Shown one piece after another: positions 32,386 to 41,672 of a stretch of 64,000 bases of DNA. The notes under the pieces are model-generated. The model worked only from the letters and a program-made list of their open reading frames with translations, had not been told where the DNA came from and ran no database searches. How positions within the stretch are numbered: the first letter of the stretch is position 1; every line of letters starts with the position of its first letter. The DNA is from Nocardia neocaledoniensis (lineage in GTDB: Bacteria > Actinomycetota > Actinomycetes > Mycobacteriales > Mycobacteriaceae): NCBI RefSeq assembly GCF_003182135.1, contig NZ_QGTL01000006.1, positions 1-64,000 of the forward strand, given 5' to 3'. The position numbers were made by a program, and so were the translations under genes.

Positions 32386-34245
32386 TCAGACCGCGACGAG
32401 ACCGAAATCGAGCTTCACCAACTGATCGGCGCAGTCGAAGTAGCGGTCGTCGTGGGTGATCACGATGACCGTTTTACCGCGCCGCTTCAGGTCGGTGAGG
32501 ATCTCGCGATAGAAGACCTCGCGAAAGCGCGGCTCCTGATCGGCGGCCCACTCGTCGAAGACGTATATCTGCCGGTCTTCGAGCAGGGCGGTCAGCAGGG
32601 CCAGCCGTTTGCGCTGGCCCTGGGACAGATCCACGGTCGACAGGCGACCGTCGCGCACGGTCACCTTGTGCGCGATCTGCAACTCCTCGAGGTATCGCTG
32701 CACGTCGGCATCGATTCCCGGGCGGTCGAAGCCCAGGTAGTCCTCGAACAGATGGAAATCGGTGAACACCGCCGACGAATTCTGCCGGTACCACTCGATG
32801 TTGTCGTGGTCGATCCTCTCCCCGTTGAGCGACAACGACCCCGAGCGGGGCACGTACAGACCCGTGATGAGCTTGGCCAGCGTCGACTTGCCGCTGCCGT
32901 TGCCACCGACGATGAACGTGATCTGGCCCGGTTCGAAGACCAGGTCGATCGGGCCGAGCCGGAAACCCGAGTCCTCGGCGTCGCCGGGTCCGGGCGGTGG
33001 CGCCAGTGGACGCACATCGGAGCCGCCGTGGTCGATCCAGTTCTTGCCGTTGACATCCGGCTGCGGGCCACCGGGATGCGCCCCACCCGGATGCGCACCG
33101 GGATGCGCGGGGTGCGGATGCGCGCCGTTGCCCTCGTGTGGCGGACGGCCGGGACGCGGCGGATGACCACCTCGCGCCGGCGGACCCACCGGGGGCGCAC
33201 CGGGCGGCGGCGGGACCGGTGACGGCGGCTCCGAGCGGTACACGTAGCTGACGTTGCTCAATTCCAGCTTGGCCTCCCCCACCGCTGGACGCTCGGCATA
33301 CGGCAGCTGCTCCTCGTTGTGCAGCGTTTCCATCGACAGGTTCATCGCGCGGATCTTGGCCAGCGCCACATCACCGCGCAGCAGATCCGGGATGCGATGC
33401 ATGAAGTTCTGCATCGGCATCGCCAGGAAGGTGGTGACCAGCACGTACCCGACCATGGTGTCGCGCGGGAGATCCAGCGCCGCCGCCACCACGAACAGGA
33501 TCAGCGCCATGGTCGCCAGCTGCAGAGCCTGACCGAAACCCTGGGCGTAGGAGAACTTCGACCCGGCGTCGGTGTTCTGATCGCGCAGCGTGGCCGCGGA
33601 ACCGAGCAGGTGCCGATCCATGAAGTCCCGGCGACGGCCGCGGTGCAGCTTCAGTTCCTTGATGCCGAGGGTGACGGCCTGGAACGAACGCAGCAGCGCG
33701 TCCTCGTTCTCGCGCGCCTCGCGGTAGATCCCGCGCACCCGCTCGAGCACCATTTCCACACAGGCGATCCCGATGAGCGTGCCCGCCACCGTCACCGCGA
33801 AGATCGGCCCCGAGACCAGGAACAGGAACACGAAGCAGCCGACGATGGTCGCCACGTCGACACAGATCGACGGAATCGCGGTCACCGCCTGCGACAGCGA
33901 GCGCACGTCCTCGGTGAGCGTCGCCATCAGGCGATGCATGCCGAGCCGTTCCAGGTGTTCCAGCGGCGCCGAGACGATGCCGGAGGACAGGTCACTGCGC
34001 AGCCGGTAGATCGCGTCTTGCGACAACCGGATCAGCAGCACCTGCGAGGCCACCCCGCTGACCAGGATCACCAGGCCGGTGAGTCCGAAGCGCAGCAACA
34101 GCTGATCGGGCTGCGGTTTCGGCGAGACCACCGCGTTGATCAGGGTCACGAGGTAGGTGTTGGCCACACCGCAGATCAGACCGGCCACCACCACGGCGGC
34201 GATGCGCCCCGGCGAGAGCGCGGCGAGAAATCGGAGAAGATGCAT
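32386..34245 (-). CDS. SyrD/PvdE-like cyclic-peptide-type ABC exporter with His/Pro/Gly-rich linker
   Basis: A 619-residue exporter half-transporter. Residues 1-300 form the six-TM domain. The C-terminal ATPase has Walker A GGNGSGKST (about 445), signature LSQGQRKR (about 540), Walker B IYVFDEWAADQEP (about 558), where Trp-Ala replaces the usual Pro-Thr as in SyrD/PvdE exporters, and ITHDDRYF. Between ASNVSYVYRS-like strand and ATPase core there is an unusual insertion at about residues 338-420, rich in Pro, Gly and His (HPHPAHPGAHPGGAHPGGP). It starts eleven bases after the type III PKS stop, so it probably exports or flips that pathway's product. The insertion may bind metal or act as a flexible spacer. 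Confidence 0.88.
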   Translation of the reverse strand: MHLLRFLAALSPGRIAAVVVAGLICGVANTYLVTLINAVVSPKPQPDQLLLRFGLTGLVILVSGVASQVLLIRLSQDAIYRLRSDLSSGIVSAPLEHLERLGMHRLMATLTEDVRSLSQAVTAIPSICVDVATIVGCFVFLFLVSGPIFAVTVAGTLIGIACVEMVLERVRGIYREARENEDALLRSFQAVTLGIKELKLHRGRRRDFMDRHLLGSAATLRDQNTDAGSKFSYAQGFGQALQLATMALILFVVAAALDLPRDTMVGYVLVTTFLAMPMQNFMHRIPDLLRGDVALAKIRAMNLSMETLHNEEQLPYAERPAVGEAKLELSNVSYVYRSEPPSPVPPPPGAPPVGPPARGGHPPRPGRPPHEGNGAHPHPAHPGAHPGGAHPGGPQPDVNGKNWIDHGGSDVRPLAPPPGPGDAEDSGFRLGPIDLVFEPGQITFIVGGNGSGKSTLAKLITGLYVPRSGSLSLNGERIDHDNIEWYRQNSSAVFTDFHLFEDYLGFDRPGIDADVQRYLEELQIAHKVTVRDGRLSTVDLSQGQRKRLALLTALLEDRQIYVFDEWAADQEPRFREVFYREILTDLKRRGKTVIVITHDDRYFDCADQLVKLDFGLVAV

Positions 34246-34256
34246 GACGGTGGCTC

Positions 34257-35426
34257 TCAGCCGCGGATGACATCGAACACGATGCCCTCGAGGGTGACAC
34301 CGGGCGCGAACGAGAACGCCACGCCGGTGGAGATCGGGGCCGCCGTGCGCGCGTCGCGGATCATCCGCTCCAGCACGAAGATCAGCGACACACTCAGCAT
34401 GTTGCCGTGCTCGGCGAGCACGTCCCAACTCGGCGCCGCCAGCTCGGCCGCGATGCCGAGCGAGCGCGCCGACTCCTCGATGATGCGGGGACCACCGGGG
34501 TGGATCGCCCACAACTCGATATCGCTCTTCGTCAGCCCGTTGCGCGCGAGCACCTCCGAGACCACCGGGTCGACACCGCGGTAGATGTAGTCGGGCAGGG
34601 TGGTCGCCAGCTCGCAGGTGATGCCGTTGTCCTTCACGCCGAGCACGATGCCGTCCTCCGCGTCGTCGAACAGGTGGCTGAAGCTGTCGCGGATCACCAC
34701 GCTGCCGGCCGCGAGCGGCTGGTGCACCTGGTTGGCGCCGATCACCACCGCACCGCAGCCGTCACCGAAGAGGCTGTGGGTGATCACGTCGTTGACGTCG
34801 TCGTCGAACACCGCGTTCACCGAGCTGACCTCGATGCACAGCACCATCGCCTTCTTGTCCGGGTTGGCCCGCACGTAGTCGGCGGCGGCGCGGACCCCGT
34901 TCATCGCCGCAGCGCAGCCCATGAAGTTGATGACCATGCGGCCGACCGTCGGCGACAGGCCCAGCTGCTTGACCACCGCGACATCGACGCCGGGCGCGAT
35001 GAAGCCGGTGCTGGTGACGAAGATCAGCTGGCCGATCTCCGCGGCCGGGTCCACCAGGCCCGCGACCGCGCGCCGGGCCACGTCGACGGCCAGCGGCACC
35101 GCGTGCGCGAAGAACAGGTTCATCCGCTCCCTGATCGTGCCGGGGCGGCGGCTGAAGGCGAGGAATTCCGGCTCCAGCGGGTCGACGGCCAGATGCCTGG
35201 TGTCGATCCGGGTCTTCTGGTAGATCCGCGGAATCCGCTGCCGCTGAGCGGGATCGGTGAACAGCTCGGCCACGCGGCCGGCGTTCACCGCCTGGTCGAC
35301 CACCCGCTCGGGCGATCCGGTGGCGACCGACTCGATGACCGCGACGGTGGTCGGCGGGGCGGGCGGGAGCCGATCGTGCCCACGCTCGACGTCGGCCGTT
35401 GAGCGCAGGTCAATGGAAACAGACAC
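34257..35426 (-). CDS. Type III polyketide synthase
   Basis: A 389-residue chalcone-synthase-fold enzyme. The Cys-His-Asn triad is intact: Cys in FMGCAAAMNG (about 170), His in AIHPGGPRI (about 307), Asn in EHGNMLS (about 340), matching the plant enzyme spacing. It would extend an acyl-CoA starter with malonyl-CoA to an alkylpyrone or alkylresorcinol-like product. The GTG start (VSVSIDL) has AAGGA nine bases ahead. It lies 47 bp after the desaturase gene and just before the exporter, so all three likely share one transcript. A fatty acyl starter is plausible given the neighbour; the product is unknown. Confidence 0.93.
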   Translation of the reverse strand: MSVSIDLRSTADVERGHDRLPPAPPTTVAVIESVATGSPERVVDQAVNAGRVAELFTDPAQRQRIPRIYQKTRIDTRHLAVDPLEPEFLAFSRRPGTIRERMNLFFAHAVPLAVDVARRAVAGLVDPAAEIGQLIFVTSTGFIAPGVDVAVVKQLGLSPTVGRMVINFMGCAAAMNGVRAAADYVRANPDKKAMVLCIEVSSVNAVFDDDVNDVITHSLFGDGCGAVVIGANQVHQPLAAGSVVIRDSFSHLFDDAEDGIVLGVKDNGITCELATTLPDYIYRGVDPVVSEVLARNGLTKSDIELWAIHPGGPRIIEESARSLGIAAELAAPSWDVLAEHGNMLSVSLIFVLERMIRDARTAAPISTGVAFSFAPGVTLEGIVFDVIRG

Positions 35427-35473
35427 GGGCACAAGTCCTTTCGAAACAGATGGAGACGGCCACGGAATCGCGG

Positions 35474-36940
35474 TCAGACGGTTCCGATGCCGGTGAAGCC
35501 CTGCACCGTGTAGGTGACACAGGTCTTCAGCGCTGTGGGTGCGCAGTGTTCGCGCACGAGTCCCCACCGGTTCTCCTCCGCCTCGCGCGACGGCGCGAGC
35601 AGGTAGGTCCGGCACAGCTTGGGGAAACGATCACCGAAGAAGCTCTTCGCGGGCAGCCATTCCACGCCGAACTTCGCCGACTCCTCGCGCACCACGTCCT
35701 CGGTGGCGATGTTGGCGAAACCGCTGCGCTGGAAGGGCAACACGTGATGCACCCGGTGCGAGCTCAGGCCCGCGGAGAGGAAGCAGTCGACGTACTTGTT
35801 GCCGACCACCGTCAGGTCGTAGGCCTGCTCGAGCTGGTTGACCGCCCAGTCCTCGGTCTCGGTGTGCAGTTCCTCGGTCGGCACCTCGAAGTCGTGGCTG
35901 GCCACCACCATGAAGGTGCTGATCCACAGGGTGATCACGAATTGCAGTGCCCAGGCCCAGAAGTCGCCCGCCACCGTGAAGGCGACGAACTCCGCGACCA
36001 ACAGGAACCGGACCCCGAAGGAACCGATGAAATGCGGTAGTGCGCCGCGCCAGGTGCCGTACATGTCCTTGATGCCGACCTTGCGGGTCAGGCGGCAGAC
36101 GTCGAGCAGCCGGATGATCATGCCGGTCAGCAGATGTCCGAACTTGTGCACGGTGTGCACGGGCACCCGGTACAGGCGCGGCACCTGCATCATCATCGTG
36201 AAGACGTTCTTCTTGATGTCGACTTCACTCTGCGTGTGCGGGTGGTGCAGCAGGGCGTGCCCGTCGGCGGTGACGAAAGACAGTGCGACATAGTTCATGT
36301 CGAACGCGTTCACCGCGTACTTGTTGAGCCCCTTCTGCGCCCGGTGGATCGCGTAGTGGCCGAAGCCTGCCAGCGAACTGCGCAGCAGCACCATCGCGAT
36401 CACGAAGACCGGCAACGGCATCCAGCTCGTGTCCCACAGCCGCAGGCCCTGCACCGCGAAGTAGGCGAAGATCAGGAACGCGACGACGATGTCGAACGCG
36501 CGGTCCATCCGCTTCAGCCGCGCCGCGAGTTCGGGTTCCTTGATCCGGGCCTTGATCTTGTGCAGCAGGTCGTTCTTGTCGTCGAAGGCGTACTTGGGGG
36601 TGTCGTCCCAGCTGTTGAAGCCGTCCTTGAACAGGAAGTCCGGCGCGTTGTTCTTGGGGTGGATGTCCTCCGGCGTGGCAGCGCGATCGAGGCTGTAACG
36701 CTCGATCATGCGCGCGATCTTTTCCGGATCACGGTGGTACGAACCGATGATCGAGGTGATGTCGCGGTTTTTCGTTCGGCCGATGAAGAATTCACCGCCA
36801 GGATGCTTGGAGATCCACTCACTCAGGTCGTAGGCTCTGCCGTTGTAGACCCATACGTTGTTGACGGGAGGCCGACCCCCAGGGCCGGGCGGTGGCGGGA
36901 GCTCGCGCTCCTGTTCATCAGGTCGATCATCGATCGTCAT
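35474..36940 (-). CDS. Cytochrome b5-fused membrane fatty-acid desaturase/hydroxylase
   Basis: A 488-residue protein. The N-terminal 110 residues are a cytochrome b5-like domain with VYNGRAYDLSEWISKHPGGEFF; the heme ligand is the His of HPGG (46-49), and the second may be in SYHRDPEKI near 67. Membrane segments and three histidine boxes follow: GHYAIH (about 194, HX3H), HALLHH (about 229, HX3HH) and SHRVHH (about 393, HX2HH), the di-iron ligands of desaturases. A Pro/Gly-rich head (PPPPGPGGRPP) precedes the b5 domain. AAGGAAG lies ahead of the ATG. It probably desaturates or hydroxylates a lipid chain supplied to, or made by, the neighbouring type III PKS. Confidence 0.88.
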   Translation of the reverse strand: MTIDDRPDEQERELPPPPGPGGRPPVNNVWVYNGRAYDLSEWISKHPGGEFFIGRTKNRDITSIIGSYHRDPEKIARMIERYSLDRAATPEDIHPKNNAPDFLFKDGFNSWDDTPKYAFDDKNDLLHKIKARIKEPELAARLKRMDRAFDIVVAFLIFAYFAVQGLRLWDTSWMPLPVFVIAMVLLRSSLAGFGHYAIHRAQKGLNKYAVNAFDMNYVALSFVTADGHALLHHPHTQSEVDIKKNVFTMMMQVPRLYRVPVHTVHKFGHLLTGMIIRLLDVCRLTRKVGIKDMYGTWRGALPHFIGSFGVRFLLVAEFVAFTVAGDFWAWALQFVITLWISTFMVVASHDFEVPTEELHTETEDWAVNQLEQAYDLTVVGNKYVDCFLSAGLSSHRVHHVLPFQRSGFANIATEDVVREESAKFGVEWLPAKSFFGDRFPKLCRTYLLAPSREAEENRWGLVREHCAPTALKTCVTYTVQGFTGIGTV

Positions 36941-37105
36941 GCGTTCTTCCTTCGTGTCGATCGGCGTTCGATGCGTGCTGCCTGCCGACCTGCGTCCCGA
37001 CACGTATAGTCCTTGTGGCGCCTTGCATCTCGCTGAACATTCTCTTATTGCCGCGGCGGCCGTCGCTACGAAGTTTCGGTCCCCACATGCGACACCCACA
37101 CGACA

Positions 37106-37164
37106 CACCGGTCCGGGGCCGCGGCCGACACTGCGTGCCAGGCTTCGCAGACCCCGGACCGGTG
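37106..37164 (-). terminator. Terminator after the LprG-like lipoprotein gene
   Basis: A perfect 13-bp dyad, CACCGGTCCGGGG (37106-37118) with CCCCGGACCGGTG (37152-37164), lies 26 bp past the lipoprotein stop and 166 bp upstream of the desaturase start. It should isolate the desaturase/PKS/exporter cluster from the gene upstream. The loop is 33 nt. The remaining 165 bp (36941-37105), with an AT-richer patch near 37020-37055, should hold the cluster promoter. Confidence 0.65.
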
Positions 37165-37190
37165 GTGGTGGGTCCGGAAAACGGCTCGGA

Positions 37191-38006
37191 TCAGCCGGCC
37201 GGCTTGACGATGTTGACCGGCTTGGCCCAGTTGGACAGGCCGACGGTGACCTCGCCCTGGTCCTTCTTGACCACGGCGCGAACCAGGTTCGGGCCGTCAC
37301 CGGTGGACGGCGCGTCCGACGGCTTGGTGGAGTCGGAGGCGGGCGGCGCGGTGTCCTGGATCCACAGGGTGATCGGCATGGTCCCCGCGTTCTCCCCGAC
37401 GCGCGGCACGATGGGATCGATGACGGCCGAGTCGATGGTGCCCGTGACCTTGACGGTGTTGATGCCGTCGATGACCTCGCGACCCTCGGTCTTGGCGTTC
37501 TGGACGTTGGCGATCACGTTCGCGATGCCCTTGTCCTTGTCCAGGATGACGCCCGGATCGTAGACCTTCTCGGCCGGGCCCGCCGGCACGTAGCGGCCGG
37601 CGGTCTGGGTGTAGAGGACCTTGTCCACCACGAGGAACTTCGCCTCGGTGAACTCCGATTCCGGGGTGAGCTTGACCTTCGCCTCACCCATCGCGGCGCC
37701 GGAGCCCTGGGTCTCGTTGGTGACGTCGGCCGAGACGGTCTCCACGGGGAGGTTCGGCAGGTTGTCCACGTCGATGTTCAGGTGCACGGTGCGCAGGGTC
37801 TGCGTGGTCTTCGCCGACTCCTTCACGATCTGCGCGCCGTCGGGCAGCTCGCCGGTCGGCGGAGCGGCGGGCGTGTCCTCGGACGAGGAGCAGCCGGTGA
37901 CGAGGGCCGCGGCGAGCGCGGCGGCCGCCACGATCGACGTGATGCCGGAGCGACGCGCGAAGCGGCTCCGGGGGGCGGCGTGCGATGTCGATTCGATCAA
38001 GTTCAT
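37191..38006 (-). CDS. LppX/LprA/LprF/LprG-family lipoprotein
   Basis: A 271-residue lipoprotein. The signal peptide ends in the lipobox ALVTGCSSS (cysteine near residue 40). The mature part, GAQIVKESAKTTQTLRTVHLNIDVDNLPNLPVETVSADVTN ... AKFLVVDKVLYTQ, is the LppX_LprAFG fold, a half-barrel with a hydrophobic cavity. In mycobacteria these proteins carry triacylated lipids (LprG) or DIM-type lipids (LppX) to the outer membrane. Unlike LprG loci, no P55-type MFS pump adjoins. An insertion of Asp/Ser/Pro (PPASDSTKPSDAPSTGDGP) near residue 235 is unusual. The exact lipid is unknown. The 193 bp on its 5' side (38007-38199) show no gene. Confidence 0.88.
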   Translation of the reverse strand: MNLIESTSHAAPRSRFARRSGITSIVAAAALAAALVTGCSSSEDTPAAPPTGELPDGAQIVKESAKTTQTLRTVHLNIDVDNLPNLPVETVSADVTNETQGSGAAMGEAKVKLTPESEFTEAKFLVVDKVLYTQTAGRYVPAGPAEKVYDPGVILDKDKGIANVIANVQNAKTEGREVIDGINTVKVTGTIDSAVIDPIVPRVGENAGTMPITLWIQDTAPPASDSTKPSDAPSTGDGPNLVRAVVKKDQGEVTVGLSNWAKPVNIVKPAG

Positions 38007-38199
38007 CCCCTGGAGATGTCGTGTATGGCGTTGGTGAGGCAGCCGAAGCTGCCGGCGCCTGCGACATACTAAGCAGACGATCGGACATCTCGCGCTCCCC
38101 CGACGGCGATAGTACCGCAGGATCGAAGATTGCGACTTGCTAGTGAGCACAAGAGTTTTCAGGGCGCCCCGAGCCCTGCGATTCGATCATCACCGCAGG

Positions 38200-39099
38200 T
38201 CAGCCGACCGCGTGGGCCTGCCGGACGTGCTCGGTGAACGGTCGGCGACGCTCCTCGTCGGGCATCGCGAGCAGCTTCGCCAGCTTCGCCGCGGCCCTGT
38301 CGTCGACCGGAGTGAAGATCTGGATCCACGCGCCCTCGATGACCGGCAGCGACATGCTCGTCATGTGCATCGAGATCGATCCGATCGCCAGGTGCTGGAT
38401 CACCTTGACGATGTTCGCCGGGACGGCCACGTCGTTGCTGGCCCACAGGGCCGCGAACAGCGCGCTCGCGCCGCACAGTTCCTCGACCAGTTGCTGCCAG
38501 GCGGGATCGTCGAGGTGGCGGACGTAGGCACCACGCAGGTAGGCCACCATCCGGCGCAGGTCGGCCTCGTTGTGCTCGTAGGGGTTGCAGCACTCCGGCG
38601 TCAGGAACGCCCGGCGCAGCACATTGCGCTCCCCGTCGGTGAATCCGGGGCACAGCGCCCGATACGCGTCGTTGTGGGCGAGGACATCGTATTTCGCGCT
38701 GAGCAGGGCCGCCGGCAGCGGGCCGAGCTGGTCGAGGATCATCGGCAGCCCGGGCGGCATCACCGTCTGCGCCGCGGCACTCGGCACCGTCGGCACATCG
38801 GCCAGCCGGTACAGATGCGCCTTCTCCACGGGGTCGAGGCACAGCGTCCGCGCGACCGCGTCGAGCACCTGCACGCTGGCGTTGATGGGCCTGCCCTGCT
38901 CGAGCCAGGTGTACCAGGTGACCCCGATTCCCGACAGCTGCGCGACCTCTTCGCGGCGCAATCCCGGCGTACGCCTGCGCGGCCCCGGCGGCAGCCCGAC
39001 ATCTCCCGGCGCGATCCTGGCCCGCCGGGACTTCAGGAACGCGCCAAGCTGTGCCCTCCGCTCGGTCCGCACCGCGCGCATGTCGACCACGTCACTCAT
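38200..39099 (-). CDS. XRE-family regulator with MmyB-like ligand domain
   Basis: A 299-residue regulator. The N-terminal helix-turn-helix (LGAFLKSRRARIAPGDVGLPPGPRRRTPGLRREEVAQLSGIGVTWYTWLEQGR, about residues 18-68) is typical of the actinobacterial MmyB group. The C-terminal domain (YDVLAHNDAYRALCPGF ... WQQLVEELCGASALFAALWASNDV) resembles the MmyB PAS-like fatty-acid-binding domain. ATG at 39099 is used; a GTG lies six codons further up. Such regulators commonly act on an adjacent oxidoreductase, so the P450 next door is a candidate target. Confidence 0.9.
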   Translation of the reverse strand: MSDVVDMRAVRTERRAQLGAFLKSRRARIAPGDVGLPPGPRRRTPGLRREEVAQLSGIGVTWYTWLEQGRPINASVQVLDAVARTLCLDPVEKAHLYRLADVPTVPSAAAQTVMPPGLPMILDQLGPLPAALLSAKYDVLAHNDAYRALCPGFTDGERNVLRRAFLTPECCNPYEHNEADLRRMVAYLRGAYVRHLDDPAWQQLVEELCGASALFAALWASNDVAVPANIVKVIQHLAIGSISMHMTSMSLPVIEGAWIQIFTPVDDRAAAKLAKLLAMPDEERRRPFTEHVRQAHAVG

Positions 39100-39160
39100 C
39101 GACCCATCGTCGCCCACGCGGATCCAGGTATCCAGGTGGTGCTGGTACCCGTTTCCGGGC

Positions 39161-40441
39161 TCAACTCACCAGGATCGGCGCACCGTGCACCGGCACATGG
39201 GTGATGTTGCGGACCCGGCCCGCCGCGCTCGCGCCCGCGGGCAGCGTCAGGGTGTGCCTGCGCAGGATCTCCTGCAGAACCGCCGCTCCCTCCATCAAGG
39301 CGAAACCCGCACCTATACAGCGCCGCACACCACCACCGAACGGGAGCCACGTGTTGGGCGCGACGCTGCCGTCGAGGAAGCGCTGGGGCCGGAACACCGG
39401 GTCCGGGTAGGCTTCGGGACGCTTGTGCGCGAGCATGATCGAGGCCGCGACGACGGTCTCGGCGGGGAGCTCGTGGCCGCCGATCGTCATGTCGCGGGTC
39501 AGTTTTCGGACGATGCCGCCGATCACCCAGTGGTACCGCAGCGCTTCCTTCATCACTGCTTCGAGGTAGGCGGTGTCGCCGTCGAGCGCCGCCCGGCGAG
39601 CGAGCTCCTGCTGCGCGGGATCGGACGCGAGCTCGTGCAGCGCCCAGGCCAGGGCCGAGGACGTCGTCTCGTGCCCGGCCACGAGCAGGGTGACCAGCTG
39701 ATCGCGCAGTTCCGCGGAGCTGAGCGGGGTATCGGTGTCCGCGCCCGCGGCCAGCAGCCGCGACAACACGTCGGTGCCCTCGTCCGCGCTCGCGGTGCGG
39801 CGTGCGTCGATCGCGGCATAGAGCAGGTCGTCCAGGCGGATCTTGTCCTGGCCGAAGCGTTTCCACGGTCCGTGATTCTGCAGGCGTGGATAGCGCGAGC
39901 CGAGCAGCGTGAGCGGGGCGATGTCGGTGATTCTCCGCATCGGCGCACTCAGCAGGGCGCGCCTGCCCGGATCGGTCACGCCGAGGACCACCTCGCCGAT
40001 GACGTCGAGGGTGATCTCGGTCATCGCGTCCAGGCTGTGTACCGGGGTGCCCACCGTCCAGCTCTCGACCCGCGCGGCGGCGATCCGCTCGATCATCGTG
40101 CGGTAACCGGCCAGCGCGGACCCGGCGAAGGCGGGCATGAGCAGCCTGCGGGCGCGAGCGTGCTCGGCTTCGTCGGTGATCAGCACGGAATGGTCGCCCA
40201 GCAGCGGGCGCAGGATGCCGTTGCTCTCCCCCGCGTGCAGGTCGGCCGGGGAGGCCGCGAAGATCTCGCGAATGTGCTCGGGCCGGGTGAACACGACGAG
40301 GTGTCGGGCATAGGGCGGCACCATCCGCACGGTGAAGGTGTCGCCGTACCGGCGGGTCGCGGCGGTCAGGAACCGTTCTCGCGCAAGCACATACCGGATC
40401 GTCTGCAGAATCCGGGGAGCGCGGGGGCCGGGCGGATACAT
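39161..40441 (-). CDS. Cytochrome P450
   Basis: A 426-residue soluble P450. It carries the I-helix oxygen-binding AGHETTSSALAWAL, the ExxR motif in MKEALRYHW, and the heme loop FGGGVRRCIGAGFALME with the cysteine thiolate near the C-terminus. The proline-rich start MYPPGPRAPRILQTIRY is typical. The ATG at 40441 is preferred; an in-frame TTG two codons upstream is closer to GAGGAGAGG and could be used. No ferredoxin gene adjoins it. The class resembles CYP enzymes that oxidise fatty acids or terpenoids; the substrate is unknown. Confidence 0.92.
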   Translation of the reverse strand: MYPPGPRAPRILQTIRYVLARERFLTAATRRYGDTFTVRMVPPYARHLVVFTRPEHIREIFAASPADLHAGESNGILRPLLGDHSVLITDEAEHARARRLLMPAFAGSALAGYRTMIERIAAARVESWTVGTPVHSLDAMTEITLDVIGEVVLGVTDPGRRALLSAPMRRITDIAPLTLLGSRYPRLQNHGPWKRFGQDKIRLDDLLYAAIDARRTASADEGTDVLSRLLAAGADTDTPLSSAELRDQLVTLLVAGHETTSSALAWALHELASDPAQQELARRAALDGDTAYLEAVMKEALRYHWVIGGIVRKLTRDMTIGGHELPAETVVAASIMLAHKRPEAYPDPVFRPQRFLDGSVAPNTWLPFGGGVRRCIGAGFALMEGAAVLQEILRRHTLTLPAGASAAGRVRNITHVPVHGAPILVS

Positions 40442-40580
40442 GGGCAACCATCCTCTCCTCGTTTCCACGGTAGCCCAGCCGCCCACCGGCATCCCGGTTT
40501 CGCGCTTCACCCCTCGGCTCCCGGCGACGACGTGACGAGAGGAGCACGCCTCGGCGGCCGCGGAACAATCGTCGCGGTTG

Positions 40581-41672
40581 TCAGCGTGCTCGGATCTCGT
40601 CGTGGTCGAAGCCGCTCGACGGCAGGGCGGCGTCGGTGCTCGTGGTGACGACCGAGGTGGGGATCTTCGGGAGGGCGTGGGGGTGGTGGGTGCCGAGCCA
40701 GTCGAGGAGTTCCTCGCGGACGGCGCAGCGCAGGGTCCAGGCGTCGTCGGCGTTCGGGGTGGACATGGCGGCGCGGACGACGATGTTGGTCGGGGTGCTG
40801 TCGGTGACCAGGAGGTTGGCGCTGCGGCCGTCCCATTCGGGGCGGGTGCGCAGGTAGGCGTGCAGGTGGTCGCGCAGCAGGGGGATCGGGGTGCTGTGGT
40901 CCAGGTGCAGCAGGACCGTGCCGGTGACTTCCGGGCCGCCGCGCGACCAGTTCTCGTACGGCTTGCTGTTGAAGTAGGAGACCGGCATGGTGAGCCGGCG
41001 GTCGTCCCAGATCCGGACCGTGAGGAAGGCCAGGCTGATCTCCTCGACGGTGCCCCACTCGCCTTCCACGACCACGGTGTCGCCGATCTTCACCGAGTCG
41101 CCGAAGGCGATCTGCAGGCCGGCGATGAGATTGCTCAGGGTCGACTGCGCGGCGATGCCCGCGACGATGCCGATCACGCCCGCCGAGGCCAGCAGCGAGG
41201 TGCCCAGCGTACGCAGACCGGGGAACAGCAACAGGATCGCCACGGCCGCGGTGGTCACGACGAGCAGTGAGGTCACCACGCGGCGGACCAGCCCGAATTG
41301 CGTGCGCAACTGTCGCACCCGGGAGATCTCCCTGGTGCGTTCGGCGTAGCGGCGCAGGAGATGTTCGGCGACCAGATCGGCCACCCGGACCACCAGCCAC
41401 GCCGCGGCCAGGACGACCGCGGCGCCGAGAACGTTGCGGACGACGGTGTCGTGGCGGGGATCCAGTTCCGCCAGCGGCGCGGCGGCGTGCAGGACCACCA
41501 CGCCGAGCAGGACCTGCAGCGGCAGTTGCGCGCGCCGCAGCGACAACGGAAGCTGTCCACCGGACCCGCGGCGCGCGCTGACCCGCAGCAGCCGATCGAT
41601 CGCCAGCCGCACCAGCACCGTGACCGCCACGGTCGCGACCACGACGATCAGCGGCCGAAGAATGTCCTCCAC
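40581..41672 (-). CDS. Mechanosensitive ion channel of the MscS family
   Basis: A 363-residue membrane protein with an N-terminal TM, two more TM helices and a pore-lining TM3 (LLASAGVIGIVAGIAAQSTLSNLIAGLQIAFGDSVKIGDTVVVEGEWGTVEEI, about residues 165-220). The cytoplasmic beta and alpha/beta domains follow. It opens on membrane tension to release solutes in hypo-osmotic shock. The GTG start has GAGGAG nine bases ahead; longer in-frame options lack this. It is a single gene. Confidence 0.9.
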   Translation of the reverse strand: MEDILRPLIVVVATVAVTVLVRLAIDRLLRVSARRGSGGQLPLSLRRAQLPLQVLLGVVVLHAAAPLAELDPRHDTVVRNVLGAAVVLAAAWLVVRVADLVAEHLLRRYAERTREISRVRQLRTQFGLVRRVVTSLLVVTTAAVAILLLFPGLRTLGTSLLASAGVIGIVAGIAAQSTLSNLIAGLQIAFGDSVKIGDTVVVEGEWGTVEEISLAFLTVRIWDDRRLTMPVSYFNSKPYENWSRGGPEVTGTVLLHLDHSTPIPLLRDHLHAYLRTRPEWDGRSANLLVTDSTPTNIVVRAAMSTPNADDAWTLRCAVREELLDWLGTHHPHALPKIPTSVVTTSTDAALPSSGFDHDEIRAR

